Shown here one piece after another: positions 48,913 to 58,847 of a stretch of 64,000 bases of DNA. The position numbers were made by a program, and so were the translations under genes. The notes under the pieces are model-generated. The model did no database searches. It had not been told where the DNA came from and saw only the letters and a program-made list of their open reading frames with translations. This stretch comes from Nocardioides sp. WS12 (GTDB taxonomy: Bacteria; Actinomycetota; Actinomycetes; Propionibacteriales; Nocardioidaceae): contig NZ_CP053928.1 of the NCBI RefSeq assembly GCF_014108865.1, positions 3,286,001-3,350,000 of the forward strand, read 5' to 3'. The number at the start of each line of letters is the position of its first letter. Positions within the stretch are counted from its first letter, which is position 1.

Positions 48913-49860
48913 ATGCGTGCCCTCGTCGTTGCCGTCGCGCTGGTGGCACTGAGCGCCGGGTGCAGTGACCCGCAAGCCACCGAAGACACGTCGTGGCAAC
49001 ACAGTGACGACCCCGTCCCCACGTCGGGCCTGCCCTTCGCGGTCGGCGACACGGTCCACCTGGCCGACCGCGCAGTCGACGCCGGCATCGCGATCGCGGC
49101 GTTCGTGGTCGCGGGCGACGGCGTCTACTTCATCGAGGACGACGATCCCGACGACGGCAACCGCCCGTCACGGGGCACGCGCGAGCTGCGGTTCTCCGCC
49201 GCCGACGGCGAGGTGGTCGACACCGGCGTGGACGTCCTGGTCGAGACGCTGCGCGCGTCGCCCGACGGCCGGTACCTCGCGGCGATCGACATGGCCTCGG
49301 GCGAGGAGGACGCGTTCGGCACCCCACAGGCCGCCCTGGTGGTCTGGGACCTCCGGACAGGCGAGGAGATCATTCGCTCGTCGTCCGCGACCGGGGACCC
49401 GGCCGAGGACGACTTCGCGGCTCTCTACCCCGAGCTTGAGATGAACATCTCGAGCATCGATGACGACGGGCTCCGCCTCGACGCCGTCGGGACGTGGTCC
49501 TTCGACTTCGTCACCGGTGAGGGCGAACGGCTCGCCGACGACACGGGCGAGGCCCCCGCGCCCCTCGTCAGCCCGGATGGCACCTGGCGCATCGATCAAC
49601 GCGGCAAGCCGCAGGTCCTGCTCGGACCCGGCGGCGTCCAGCTGGCGCCGGACGCGGAGCGTGCGCGTCTGGAACTCTACGGATGGGCCGACGACACCAC
49701 GGCGTACGGCGTCCTCGACGGCGCGCCGGCGGCGGTGATGACGTGTGAGGTCCCCTCGGGAGCCTGCTCCGAGGTCGCGGACACGGCCGGCCGGTACGTG
49801 GTCCTCCCCAACGGCCTCGCCAACGGGGGCCTCGACCTGAGCGACGTGGCGAGTGACTGA
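48913..49860 (+). CDS. Lipoprotein with WD40-like beta-propeller character
   Basis: The 315-residue protein has a short signal sequence and lipobox LSAGC (Cys near residue 17), then repeats of beta-propeller type such as RASPDGRYLAAIDMASGEED, LVVWDLRTGEEII and PLVSPDGTWRIDQRGK. It is probably anchored outside the membrane. No operon partner is evident. Confidence 0.75.
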   Translation: MRALVVAVALVALSAGCSDPQATEDTSWQHSDDPVPTSGLPFAVGDTVHLADRAVDAGIAIAAFVVAGDGVYFIEDDDPDDGNRPSRGTRELRFSAADGEVVDTGVDVLVETLRASPDGRYLAAIDMASGEEDAFGTPQAALVVWDLRTGEEIIRSSSATGDPAEDDFAALYPELEMNISSIDDDGLRLDAVGTWSFDFVTGEGERLADDTGEAPAPLVSPDGTWRIDQRGKPQVLLGPGGVQLAPDAERARLELYGWADDTTAYGVLDGAPAAVMTCEVPSGACSEVADTAGRYVVLPNGLANGGLDLSDVASD

Positions 49861-49898
49861 CCCGGAGGCGACGGTCAGGACGAGGCTCGACCCGCCGG

Positions 49899-50933
49899 TC
49901 AGCGCCAGCCGAGCGCCGGCGCGACCTCGGTCAGGATCGATTCGATCACGTGGGCGTTGTAGTCGACGCCCAACTGGTTCGGCACCGTGAGCAGCAACGT
50001 GTCCGCCTCGGCGATGGCCTCGTCCTCGCGCAACTGCTCAATGAGGGCGTCCGGCTCGGCCGCGTAGGAGCGACCGAAGATCGCGCGCATGTTGTCGATC
50101 TGGCCGACCTGGTCGCTGTCCGGGCGACCGCCGAAGTACATCCGATCCTGCTCGTTGACGAGCGGGAAGATCGACCGGCTGACCGACACCCGTGGCTGGT
50201 GTGCGTGGCCGGCTTCGGCCCAGGCGTCGCGGAACACTCGGATCTGCTCGGCCTGCTGGACGTGGAACGGCTGGCCGCCCTCGTCCTCCTTGAGCGTCGA
50301 GCTCATCAGGTTCATGCCCAGGCCAGCGGCCCAGCGCGCCGTACCGTTCGACGCCGCGCCCCACCAGATCCGGTCACGAAGCCCCTCCGAGAACGGCTCG
50401 AGCCGCAACAGTCCCGGCGGGTTGGCGAACATCGGGCGCGGGTTCGGCTGCGCAAAGCCCTCGCCACGCAGGACCTCCAGCAACACCTCGGTGTGGCGAC
50501 GGGCCATGTCGGCCTCCGTCTCCCCCTCGGCCGGGGCGTACCCGAAGAGACGCCAGCCGTCGATCACCTGCTCCGGTGACCCTCGGGAGATGCCGAGCTG
50601 CAGTCGGCCGCCGGAGATCAGGTCGGCTGCTCCCCCGTCTTCCGCGAAGTAGAGCGGGTTCTCGTACCGCATGTCGATCACGCCGGTGCCGATCTCGATC
50701 CGGCTGGTCCGGGCGCCGATCGCGGCGAGCAGGGGGAACGGGCTGCCGAGTTGCCGGGCGAAGTGGTGGACCCGGAAGTACGCGCCGTCAGCGCCCAGTT
50801 CCTCCGCCGCGACCGCGAGGTCGATCGACTGGAGCAAGGTGTCGGAGGCGGTACGGGTCAGCGAGCCGGGGCTGTCCGCCCAGTGTCCGAAGGAAAGGAA
50901 TCCGATCTTCTTCACAGGTCGTTCAACCTTCAA
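49899..50933 (-). CDS. LLM class flavin-dependent oxidoreductase
   Basis: The 344-residue luciferase-like protein begins KKIGFLSFGHW and has ADGAYFRVHHFARQLGSPFP, RIEIGTGVIDMRYENPLYFA and GGRLQLGISRGSPEQVIDGW. LLM monooxygenases use FMN or F420; substrate unknown. It lies 10 nt upstream of nothing related: the next gene on the strand is rsmB, whose stop is at 50944. Confidence 0.9.
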   Translation of the reverse strand: MKVERPVKKIGFLSFGHWADSPGSLTRTASDTLLQSIDLAVAAEELGADGAYFRVHHFARQLGSPFPLLAAIGARTSRIEIGTGVIDMRYENPLYFAEDGGAADLISGGRLQLGISRGSPEQVIDGWRLFGYAPAEGETEADMARRHTEVLLEVLRGEGFAQPNPRPMFANPPGLLRLEPFSEGLRDRIWWGAASNGTARWAAGLGMNLMSSTLKEDEGGQPFHVQQAEQIRVFRDAWAEAGHAHQPRVSVSRSIFPLVNEQDRMYFGGRPDSDQVGQIDNMRAIFGRSYAAEPDALIEQLREDEAIAEADTLLLTVPNQLGVDYNAHVIESILTEVAPALGWR

Positions 50934-50943
50934 CCAGTCTGGA

Positions 50944-52335
50944 TCATTCCTTGCGCAGCAGCGCCAGGAACATCGCGTCGGTGCCGTGCCGGTGCGGCCA
51001 CAACTGGGCCGTGCCCGGCAACGGACCGTCGGCGTCGGTGACGCCGGGCAGCAACGGGCGCACGTCGTCCACCCGGAGGCCCGCGACTGCGTTCGTCACC
51101 GCGGTCACGACCTCGGACGTCTCCGCGAGCACCGGCGAACAGGTCGCGTACAGCAACGCTCCCCCGGGCCGGAGGATGCGCGCAGCCTCGGTCAGCAGGG
51201 CCTGCTGGAGCGCGACCAGATCGGCCAAGTCGCCAGGAGTACGACGCCAGCGGGCTTCCGGGCGGCGACGCAGCGCGCCGAGGCCGGTGCACGGGGCGTC
51301 GAGCAGGATCCGGTCGATGCTGTCGTCAGCGAACGGCGCACGGGTCGCGTCGGCCTGGAGCACGCCCGCGAGGTCCGCGCCCGCCGCCTTCGCCACCAGT
51401 CCTGCGCGGTGGTGGTGCAGTTCGGTGCCGATCAGCAACGCGCCACGCTCGCTGGCAATCGCAGCGAGCAGCGCAGCCTTGCCGCCAGGACCAGCGCACA
51501 GGTCGAGCCACCGCTCGTCACGGCCTTCGACACTGGCCTCGGCCAGCGCGAGCGCGACCAGTTGCGAGCCCTCGTCCTGTACTCCGGCACGCCCCTCGAC
51601 CACTGCCTCGATCGCGGACGGGTCCCCGCCACTGGAGAGCACCGTCCCGAACGGTGAGTACGGCGTCGGCGTACCCGGGAGTTCGTCGCGGCTCGAGCGT
51701 CCGGGGCGGGCCACCAGGGTCACCCGCGGCGGGACGTTGTCGGCGGCCAACAGGGCCGGAAGTTCGTCAGTGCCGACGGCCTGACCAAGCGCTTCAACAA
51801 CCCAGGCCGGGTGGCTGTGCGCGATGGCGAGGTGGCCGTTCGGATTCGTCGCGAGATCCGGCGCGACCTCGGCGATCCAGGCCTCCAGGTCGCGGTTGCT
51901 GACCTTGCGCAGGACGGCGTTGGCGAAGCCGCTCGCACCGACGCTGACCTTGTCGCGGACCAGGTCGACCGTCGTGCTGATCGCGGCGTGCGAGGGCACC
52001 CGCATCGCCAGCAACTGGTGGGCGCCGAGGCGGAGCGCGTCGAGGACAGCGACCTCCACCTTGCGCAGGGGGCGGTCGATGCAGGTGGCGAGGATGGCAT
52101 CGTACGTGCCCTGCCGGCGGATCGTGCCGGCAGCGAGCTCGGTGACGAACGCGGCGTCGCGCCCGACGAGGCCGTGGTGCGCAATGACCGACGGCAGCAC
52201 GAGGTTCGTGTAGCCGCCGTCGACCCGGACGACGCGCAGCACGTCGAGTGCCGCAGCCCGGACCGGATCGCTCTTCGGCTTGGGCGGCCGCTTCGGGCCG
52301 CTGGGTCGGCGACGGCCGCCCCGAGGCTCGCTCAC
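50944..52335 (-). CDS. rsmB: 16S rRNA (cytosine-967-C5)-methyltransferase
   Basis: The N-terminal half (about residues 20-150) is the NusB-like RNA-binding domain. The C-terminal half is a SAM methyltransferase with [16 protein letters not shown], the [18 protein letters not shown] motif with catalytic Cys, and [11 protein letters not shown] with the second Cys. GTG at 52335 overlaps the fmt stop (GTGA). The usual downstream neighbour rpe is missing here and is found near 30 kb. Confidence 0.93.
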   Translation of the reverse strand: MSEPRGGRRRPSGPKRPPKPKSDPVRAAALDVLRVVRVDGGYTNLVLPSVIAHHGLVGRDAAFVTELAAGTIRRQGTYDAILATCIDRPLRKVEVAVLDALRLGAHQLLAMRVPSHAAISTTVDLVRDKVSVGASGFANAVLRKVSNRDLEAWIAEVAPDLATNPNGHLAIAHSHPAWVVEALGQAVGTDELPALLAADNVPPRVTLVARPGRSSRDELPGTPTPYSPFGTVLSSGGDPSAIEAVVEGRAGVQDEGSQLVALALAEASVEGRDERWLDLCAGPGGKAALLAAIASERGALLIGTELHHHRAGLVAKAAGADLAGVLQADATRAPFADDSIDRILLDAPCTGLGALRRRPEARWRRTPGDLADLVALQQALLTEAARILRPGGALLYATCSPVLAETSEVVTAVTNAVAGLRVDDVRPLLPGVTDADGPLPGTAQLWPHRHGTDAMFLALLRKE

Positions 52336-53258
52336 TCGAACGTCGCGGTCTCGGGCAAGCGCACGCCGCGCGCCCAGTCGGCAGCAGCCATCTGCTTCTT
52401 GCCGAACGCCTTGACCTCGCCAAGACGCACGGCGCCGGACGCCGTACCGACGAGGACGTGGTTCTTGCCGACACTGATCGCGCCGGGGGCCAGCTCCGGT
52501 GCGTCCTCCTCGAGGGACACCGGTCCAACCTTCACCCGCTCGCCGTCGAGGGTCGTCCACGCGCCGGGACCGGGGGTGCAGGCACGGATCAGGCGGTCGA
52601 TGCCGACAGCCGGGTCGGTCCAGCTGATCCGGGCATTCTCGACCGTGATCTTGGGTGCGAGGGTGACGCCTTCGAGCGGCTGGGTGCGGGCCTCGAGGGC
52701 TCCGTCAGCGATGCCGTCGAGAGTCGCGACCAGCAGGCTCGATCCACCCTCGGCCAGACGCTCCAGCAAGTCACCGGCCGTGTCGGTCGGCTTGATCCGC
52801 TCGGTCATCACGCCGAACATCGGGCCGGCGTCCAGCGCCTCCACGATCTGGAACGTCGTGGCGCCGGTGTATTCGTCGCCCGCCCAGATCGAGTGCTGCA
52901 CCGGTGCCGCGCCGCGCCAGGCGGGAAGCACCGAGAAGTGCAGGTTGACCCAACCGTGCTTCGGGATGTCGAGGGCACTGCGCGGGATCAGGGCACCGTA
53001 GGCGACGACCGGGCAGCAGTCGGGTTCGAGCGCCTTCAGTGCGGCCTGGAACTCCGGGTCGCGAGGGTGCGTCGGCTTGAGCACCGGAACACCCAACTCC
53101 TCGGCGCGCAGGCCCACGGGGCTCGGCGTCAGCTTGCGACCACGACCCGAGGGCGCGTCGGGTCGGGTGATCACGCCGACGAGCTCGTGCGGGGACGCAA
53201 CGATCGCGTCGAGCGCGGGGACAGCGACCTCGGGGGTACCGGCAAAGACAACTCTCAC
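52332..53258 (-). CDS. fmt: Methionyl-tRNA formyltransferase
   Basis: The 308-residue enzyme starts [20 protein letters not shown] (GTG at 53258) and has [20 protein letters not shown] with the catalytic Asn/His, and GPMFGVMTE and TPGPGAWT in the expected order. It formylates initiator Met-tRNA. Its start overlaps the def stop (GTGA), and def removes the same formyl group after translation. Confidence 0.95.
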   Translation of the reverse strand: MRVVFAGTPEVAVPALDAIVASPHELVGVITRPDAPSGRGRKLTPSPVGLRAEELGVPVLKPTHPRDPEFQAALKALEPDCCPVVAYGALIPRSALDIPKHGWVNLHFSVLPAWRGAAPVQHSIWAGDEYTGATTFQIVEALDAGPMFGVMTERIKPTDTAGDLLERLAEGGSSLLVATLDGIADGALEARTQPLEGVTLAPKITVENARISWTDPAVGIDRLIRACTPGPGAWTTLDGERVKVGPVSLEEDAPELAPGAISVGKNHVLVGTASGAVRLGEVKAFGKKQMAAADWARGVRLPETATFE

Positions 53259-53800
53259 AGGCCGAAGCCTCCCGTCGCGTGGGGGGACAGTTTCACGGTC
53301 GGCTTCTCGAGCCCGAACCACTCCGACTCGCGGATCTCGCGCATCGCAGCCTTGCGGGCGGCCGCGTCGAGGCGGTCGATGAACAAGATGCCGTCGAGGT
53401 GATCGGTCTCGTGCTGGATCGCCCGAGCCAGCAGTTCGGATCCCTCGATGCGGACCGGGTCGCCGTACATGTTGAAGCCGGAGGCGACGACCGACATCGC
53501 CCGCAGGCAGTCGTAGGTGAGCTCGGGCAGGGAGAGGCAGCCTTCGGCGCCGTCCTGGGTGTCGGCGGACAGCTGCAGCGACGGGTTGACCAGGTGGCCG
53601 ACCTCCCCGTCGACGTACCAGGTGAAGACGCGGAGCCCGACCCCGATCTGCGGCGCAGCCAGGCCGGCGCCCGGGGCCTCCAGCATCGTGTCGGTCAGGT
53701 CGGTGACCAGTTGCCGCAAGTCGGTGTCGAAATCGACGACCTCGATCGCAGGCTTGCGCAGGATCGGATCGCCGAACAGGCGGATGGGTCGAATGGCCAC
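53255..53800 (-). CDS. def: Peptide deformylase
   Basis: The three deformylase motifs are complete: [10 protein letters not shown] (residues 44-53), EGCLSLPE with metal ligand Cys88, and QHETDHLDG with His130, Glu131 and His134. The 181-residue length is typical. GTG at 53800 lies 4 nt after the priA stop. It acts on nascent polypeptides at the ribosome. Confidence 0.95.
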   Translation of the reverse strand: MAIRPIRLFGDPILRKPAIEVVDFDTDLRQLVTDLTDTMLEAPGAGLAAPQIGVGLRVFTWYVDGEVGHLVNPSLQLSADTQDGAEGCLSLPELTYDCLRAMSVVASGFNMYGDPVRIEGSELLARAIQHETDHLDGILFIDRLDAAARKAAMREIRESEWFGLEKPTVKLSPHATGGFGL

Positions 53801-53804
53801 CGGC

Positions 53805-55856
53805 TCATCCTAGGAGTTCGGATGGATCGACCTGAATCCTCACTGGTTCGAGCTTGCGGGCCGACCGCAGTCGTTGTGCCTCGACCAGCGCCCGCGACAG
53901 TGCCGGCCCGTGGCTGCGGGGCACCCGCACGATCAGGCGTTCCTCGTCGGGCTTGCCTTCGACGGGCACCGGGCCGAGGACGTCGGCGGCCTCCGGGAGG
54001 TGCAGGAGGGCGCGCATGTCGTCGAGCGCACCCGGTGCGCCGGTGAGCGAGGCCACCCGCGCAGCCGGAGGCAGCCGTGCCTCGCGCCGCTCCTCGGCTT
54101 CGCGGGCAGCGAAACCGGCCGGGTCCCACCGCACGAGGGCCTGCAGCGCCGGCTGGCCAGCGTCGCCCACCGCCAGCGCACGTCCACCGGGCCGCACCAG
54201 GCCGACCGCGTTGCACCAGCGCCGCAACGCTTCCTCGGCCGCGCGCATGCTGTCGCGACCGAGCACCCACCACGTGTCCAGGAGTACGACGACCGCGTAC
54301 CCACCCTCCGCCACGGGCTCGGCGCCGGGCGTGGCCACCACGAGTCGGGGTGCGCCGTCGACCGTGGCCCGGATCCGCTCGCCCGACGAAGCCAGCACCG
54401 GGATCTTCGGGAAGGAACGGCCCAACTCGTCGGCCGTGCGGGCATCGCCGAGCATCGGTGACCGCAGACCAGCGGCACCGCACTCGGGACAGGCCCACGC
54501 CGTGGCCTCGGTGGCGCACAGACGGCAGCGCGGCGGCGTCGTGGGGCCGGTCAGGCCCAGGGGCCCGGCGCACACGGTACAGCGGGCAGGAGTACGACAG
54601 CGCTCGCACGCCAGGCGCAGGGCGTAACCCGCACGCGGGGTCTGGACGAGCACGGGGCCGCGTTCGAGGCCCCACTTCATGGCCTGGTGGGCCTCGCGCG
54701 GGATCCGGGCTCCGGCACTGTCCGGGTCGCGTTCGAGCGACTGCTCGGTCGCGCCAGACACAGCGACGAGGGCACGCGCGCGCACCTCGGTCCGGGGCAA
54801 CGCGATCTCGCGCGCCCATCCGGAGCGGAGCAACTGGTCGGCCTCAACCGTGCGGGAGAAGGCCCCCACCAGGGCAGCCGCCTTCTCCTCGTCCGCTCGC
54901 AGGAGCAGGACTTCCCGCGTGTGGGGGTACGGCGCCCGGGGCTCGGCATGCAGGTCGTCGCCGTCGTCCCAGATCACCACGAGTCCGAGGTCGCGCACTG
55001 GGGCGAACGCAGCGGAGCGCGGACCGACCACGATCTTGCGGGTGCCCCGACTCACCGCCAGGAAATCGCGGTAGCGAGCCGCCGGACCGGGCTCAGCCTG
55101 CAACGTGACGTGGTGCCCCTCGCCCAGCAACGCCGTCAGCGCAGCGTCGACGCGCGTGATGTCGCGGTGGTCGGGCAGACAGATGATCGTCCCGCGTCCG
55201 GCCGCCAGCGCAGCACCGGCCAGGTGGGCGAGCAGGGCCGGCCAGTCCTCCCCCGGGCCCGCGCCCCAGACGGCTCGTGGCGCATGGCCACTGCGCAGGT
55301 GCTCGAGGAACGCTCCTGCGGCCGGGTACGGCGACCAGGCCTCGTCACAGCCCGTCAGGACCGGCACCGGCGGAGATGCCGGCGAGGGCTCCCGCTCGGT
55401 GGTCGCATGGCGTGGCGGGACCGCGAGGCGTCGTACATCGGCAGAGACGCCGGCATAGCGCTCGGCCACCCGGCGACACAGGGCCTCGACAGCCGGACTC
55501 AGCACCGGCTCGGCACTCACGAGTCGTCGCAGCGGCGACAACACGCCGTCGTGCCCGGACGCTGCAGTGCGCTCCACCACGAAACCGTCGACCGCCTGGC
55601 CTGCGAAGCGGACCTTGACCCGCGTCCCCGGAACGGCGTCTTCGGCCATCGCCGCAGGAACGAGGTAGTCGAACACCCGGTCCAGATGCGCCAGCGGCAC
55701 CTCGAGTACGACGCGGGCGACCGGATCCACCGTCGCCAACTCCGTCTCCGCCACCTTCCGGGCGCGCGTCGCAGCCGCCTTGGCGCGACCTTCCGCTGCC
55801 CGGTCCCGCACGAGGCCGGGCAGTTCCAGCGCCGGTTCGTCGGGGGTCGGGGTCAT
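53805..55856 (-). CDS. priA: PriA-like primosomal protein N' (actinobacterial, helicase-deficient type)
   Basis: The 683-residue protein has the PriA N-terminal DNA-binding region (VVLEVPLAHLDRVFDYLVPA) and the zinc module CERCRTPARC, CRLC and CPECGAAG (about residues 420-470). The helicase lobes are degenerate: no Walker A GxGKT or DEAH box is visible. This is characteristic of actinobacterial PriA, annotated as probable primosomal protein N'. It probably serves as a scaffold in replication restart. Confidence 0.9.
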   Translation of the reverse strand: MTPTPDEPALELPGLVRDRAAEGRAKAAATRARKVAETELATVDPVARVVLEVPLAHLDRVFDYLVPAAMAEDAVPGTRVKVRFAGQAVDGFVVERTAASGHDGVLSPLRRLVSAEPVLSPAVEALCRRVAERYAGVSADVRRLAVPPRHATTEREPSPASPPVPVLTGCDEAWSPYPAAGAFLEHLRSGHAPRAVWGAGPGEDWPALLAHLAGAALAAGRGTIICLPDHRDITRVDAALTALLGEGHHVTLQAEPGPAARYRDFLAVSRGTRKIVVGPRSAAFAPVRDLGLVVIWDDGDDLHAEPRAPYPHTREVLLLRADEEKAAALVGAFSRTVEADQLLRSGWAREIALPRTEVRARALVAVSGATEQSLERDPDSAGARIPREAHQAMKWGLERGPVLVQTPRAGYALRLACERCRTPARCTVCAGPLGLTGPTTPPRCRLCATEATAWACPECGAAGLRSPMLGDARTADELGRSFPKIPVLASSGERIRATVDGAPRLVVATPGAEPVAEGGYAVVVLLDTWWVLGRDSMRAAEEALRRWCNAVGLVRPGGRALAVGDAGQPALQALVRWDPAGFAAREAEERREARLPPAARVASLTGAPGALDDMRALLHLPEAADVLGPVPVEGKPDEERLIVRVPRSHGPALSRALVEAQRLRSARKLEPVRIQVDPSELLG

Positions 55857-55900
55857 GGGCGCAGTTCTACCAGCGGCCCCCGACGCGTCGGTCGCGCCAC

Positions 55901-58693
55901 CTACCGCCGCACCCTGGCCGTCTTCGGTGAACGCTTCACCTCGATCATGTAGCCGGGGCGGGACCCCGTGACGATCACGCTGATCCGATGCCCTCGGTCA
56001 ATGCGGCGCAGTTTGTAGCGCGAGCTGGTGGCACGAGGAATCCAGCGGTTGTCGCGTAACCACTGGTATCGCAGAGTCACAGGGCTCGGACTCCACGTTC
56101 CCGGCCGGGCGGTAAGCACCCGGCCGACCCGTGCCGTTCCCGCGATGCCGACGGCACGTGGCGGTCGGATCTGGCCAAAATCCACTTCGTAGTGGAGTTT
56201 GGCGATCTCTGATGCCACGAGGGGAAGCGCAGTCAGCGTCCTGCGCACGCTCATGTAGCGACCCCTGTCGGCAGCGGTGAGGGTGTAGATGCGCGAGGTC
56301 GCACCGCTGATCGGCACCCCGTTGCGGAGCCATTGGTAGCTGACGACAGCGTCAGGGACGTCCCACTGACCCGGGGTCGCGGTGAGCCTGCCACCCACTA
56401 TCGGATACGTGTCCACGATCTCCGGTGGCATGTTCATGTAGATCGAGGCGAAACAGGTGTAGACGACGACGTCATCGATGTACCAGCCCGGGGCACCGAG
56501 GGAGTCGTCGCTCCGCATCGTGAATCGCGGCTTGATCCTCTGGCCTGCGATGGAGGAGAGGTCGACACGGCTGCCGACCCATCCCCGGCTGCTCCCGGCA
56601 AACGCCTTCACGCCATGGTTCGGCGTCTGAAGGGTTCGGGTCGGCCCGTTGACCCACGGCTCCGACGCGAGGGCCTTTGCCCAATTGTCGCCGATGATTG
56701 CTTCCACGGTGCCGCCGTCCCAGTAGCGCACCACGTTGGTCGGCGTGACATCGAAATCCGTGACGTGCCATTGACGGAAAGCCAGGTACGACGGTTGGTC
56801 GTACGGCAACGGGATTTCGTTGGTCGCTGTCAACGAACGGGGCAGATTGGTCGGGTTGCTCCCCGGGTCCTCGGCCACCCACGCGGTGTCCCCCGAGTAG
56901 GCGTGGACGCCCCATTCCTCGTTGACCTCGGTCCCCGGCGTGCGGCCCCAGCCGGCGTCGGCCTGGAACATGCCCGCCTGGGTGGCCGTCGCACCGCGCT
57001 CGGAGTCGAACAGAGTGGTGGCGTGGGTTCCGGTCGGGCAGGTCCGATCGGCGTCCTGCATCGGATCGCTGAGCGGATCAAGGCGCATCTCGGTGGCCGT
57101 GACCGCCTGCTGAACTGCCGCACAATCGGCGGTCGTGAAGCCGAAGCTGCCGACCAGCGCCGCGCAGGACTGCTCAAGTACGTCGGCCAGATCGGTGTAC
57201 TCAGTGAAGGCGGTGAGCGAACCCAGCACCTGGATCCACAGCCGCGCCGACCGGTCGAGCGTCGGGTCGCCGGCGTCGATGCCCGTGATTGTCTGTCCGT
57301 TGAACTCGCCACCCTGGGAGATCAGGTGGAAGGCCTTGTTGCCGACCCCGGAGTTCGTGTGGACGCCTCCGTTGTCCCAGTACGTCGGGTCGCTGTCCCA
57401 CTCCGTGCTGGTCATCCGGTCCGGCTGGTCGGACGCCGTCGGGTTCGCCATGTCACGCAGCGCTCCGCCGGGCAGGTCCTCGCCCGTCGTCCAGGTCACG
57501 CTCTCGCCGTCGGCCATGTTCCGGTGATCGACGATCTCGCCGATGATGTCCGCAATCGACTCGTTGATCGCTCCCGGCTGGTCGAGGTAGAGCAGCCCGG
57601 AGGTCCGCTCGATCACGCCGTGGGTCATCTCGTGCCCGACCACGTCGTCAGCCGCGGCGTATCCGGCGCCGTAAAACATCTGTCGGCCGTCCCAATAGGC
57701 GTTGCTGTACGGGCAGGGGTCGCCAGTGACGCAGACCCGGACGGTCGACGCGAGTTTGCGACCACTGGCCGTGTCCAGCCCGATGAAGTCGGTGAGATCA
57801 ACGTCGACGATGGCCTCGTAGAGCTCCGCGGTCGCACCGGCGTTGTGGAACGCCTGCTCGACGTCACCCACCGCCGAGGGGGAGGACGCCTCGGTGCGGT
57901 CGAAACCGGCGGTGCAGGCCGGTGGGTCTACGAGGGACGCGTTCTCCTGGTCGCAGACGACCCGGTCGATGTCCTGCACGAGGTCGAGGTCCAGCAGTAC
58001 GGCGCCGGCGCGATCGTCGACGAGGACCTGGTGCCGTACGGCACCATCACCGCGAACCTCAAAACGCCACACGCCGCGCGGACCGGTCGCGTCGGTACGC
58101 CCGAGTGCTGCGGGATCCCACAGCCAGCGCTCTCCCGCCGCAGCGGTCGGGCTGCCGCCCGCTGACCGCCGGACCTTCGCGATCGCGGTCCGGCGTGCAT
58201 CCGGCTCCGCGATGGTCGCAGCCGGTACCGCCTGTACCTCGGAGAGGTTGGCGTTGACCGAACTCAGGTCCTTGTCGTCGGCGAGCACCACGACGGCGTC
58301 GCCGCCGATGACAGGGATGCCACCCACGTGCTGCTGGTAGTGCACGACGCCGGCACCGGCGACAGCGAGGTCGCGCCGCGCCTCGATGAGGGTCGTGCCC
58401 GGGCGAGCCGTACCGAAGGCGGGACCGTAGCGCTGGAGGTGTGCACGGGCTGCAGCCGAGACCGAGTCCCCACGATCGACCGAAGGGTTGTCGACGTCGG
58501 TTCCCGCCGACGCGCCGGCGAAGGTGACCACGTCGCCGTCCTTGCGTACGACGACCGAGCCGTCAGCGTCAGAACGCAGAGCAGCCTCCGCGTCATCGGG
58601 GTCCGGAGCCGACTGGGCGGGCTGGGCCGGCGCCAGAGCGAGCAACGTGGCCACCACAGTGGCAGCACACAGGGACGACAGGGCGCGACGCAT
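55901..58693 (-). CDS. Secreted M4 family metallopeptidase (thermolysin-like)
   Basis: The 930-residue protein has a signal peptide (about 1-29), an FTP/PepSY-type propeptide, and a thermolysin catalytic domain with HEMTH (His354, Glu355, His358), the third zinc ligand Glu378 in GAINESIAD, and His444 in GGVHTNSGVGNKAFH. The C-terminus carries two Ig-like repeats of the type YQWLRNGVPISGA and YQWLRDNRWIPRA. It interrupts the otherwise conserved priA-metK neighbourhood and is probably secreted as a zymogen. Confidence 0.92.
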   Translation of the reverse strand: MRRALSSLCAATVVATLLALAPAQPAQSAPDPDDAEAALRSDADGSVVVRKDGDVVTFAGASAGTDVDNPSVDRGDSVSAAARAHLQRYGPAFGTARPGTTLIEARRDLAVAGAGVVHYQQHVGGIPVIGGDAVVVLADDKDLSSVNANLSEVQAVPAATIAEPDARRTAIAKVRRSAGGSPTAAAGERWLWDPAALGRTDATGPRGVWRFEVRGDGAVRHQVLVDDRAGAVLLDLDLVQDIDRVVCDQENASLVDPPACTAGFDRTEASSPSAVGDVEQAFHNAGATAELYEAIVDVDLTDFIGLDTASGRKLASTVRVCVTGDPCPYSNAYWDGRQMFYGAGYAAADDVVGHEMTHGVIERTSGLLYLDQPGAINESIADIIGEIVDHRNMADGESVTWTTGEDLPGGALRDMANPTASDQPDRMTSTEWDSDPTYWDNGGVHTNSGVGNKAFHLISQGGEFNGQTITGIDAGDPTLDRSARLWIQVLGSLTAFTEYTDLADVLEQSCAALVGSFGFTTADCAAVQQAVTATEMRLDPLSDPMQDADRTCPTGTHATTLFDSERGATATQAGMFQADAGWGRTPGTEVNEEWGVHAYSGDTAWVAEDPGSNPTNLPRSLTATNEIPLPYDQPSYLAFRQWHVTDFDVTPTNVVRYWDGGTVEAIIGDNWAKALASEPWVNGPTRTLQTPNHGVKAFAGSSRGWVGSRVDLSSIAGQRIKPRFTMRSDDSLGAPGWYIDDVVVYTCFASIYMNMPPEIVDTYPIVGGRLTATPGQWDVPDAVVSYQWLRNGVPISGATSRIYTLTAADRGRYMSVRRTLTALPLVASEIAKLHYEVDFGQIRPPRAVGIAGTARVGRVLTARPGTWSPSPVTLRYQWLRDNRWIPRATSSRYKLRRIDRGHRISVIVTGSRPGYMIEVKRSPKTARVRR

Positions 58694-58794
58694 TCAGGAT
58701 CCTTCGTGACGGGGGCAAACAGGGAATGGTTTCACGCCGCGGTTGTTTCCGCCGAAGAACTACCGGACATTCGGCAATTCGGGACAAAAGCCCG

Positions 58795-58828
58795 ACGCCC
58801 GCGGCCCCTTTCCAGGGACCACGGGCGT
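58795..58828 (-). terminator. Intrinsic terminator of metK
   Basis: ACGCCCG...CGGGCGT forms a 7-bp stem extended by GG/CC and CCCT/AGGG with two mismatches and a short loop. It begins 19 nt after the metK stop. On the minus strand it is followed by CGGGCTTTTG, giving a short U run. Confidence 0.75.
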
Positions 58829-58847
58829 GAGATGAAGAAAGTTGGGA

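Noticed and set aside
53805-55856. PriA as a broken helicase gene
   Set aside because: The absence of Walker A and DEAH motifs is normal for actinobacterial PriA-like proteins and the frame is intact.
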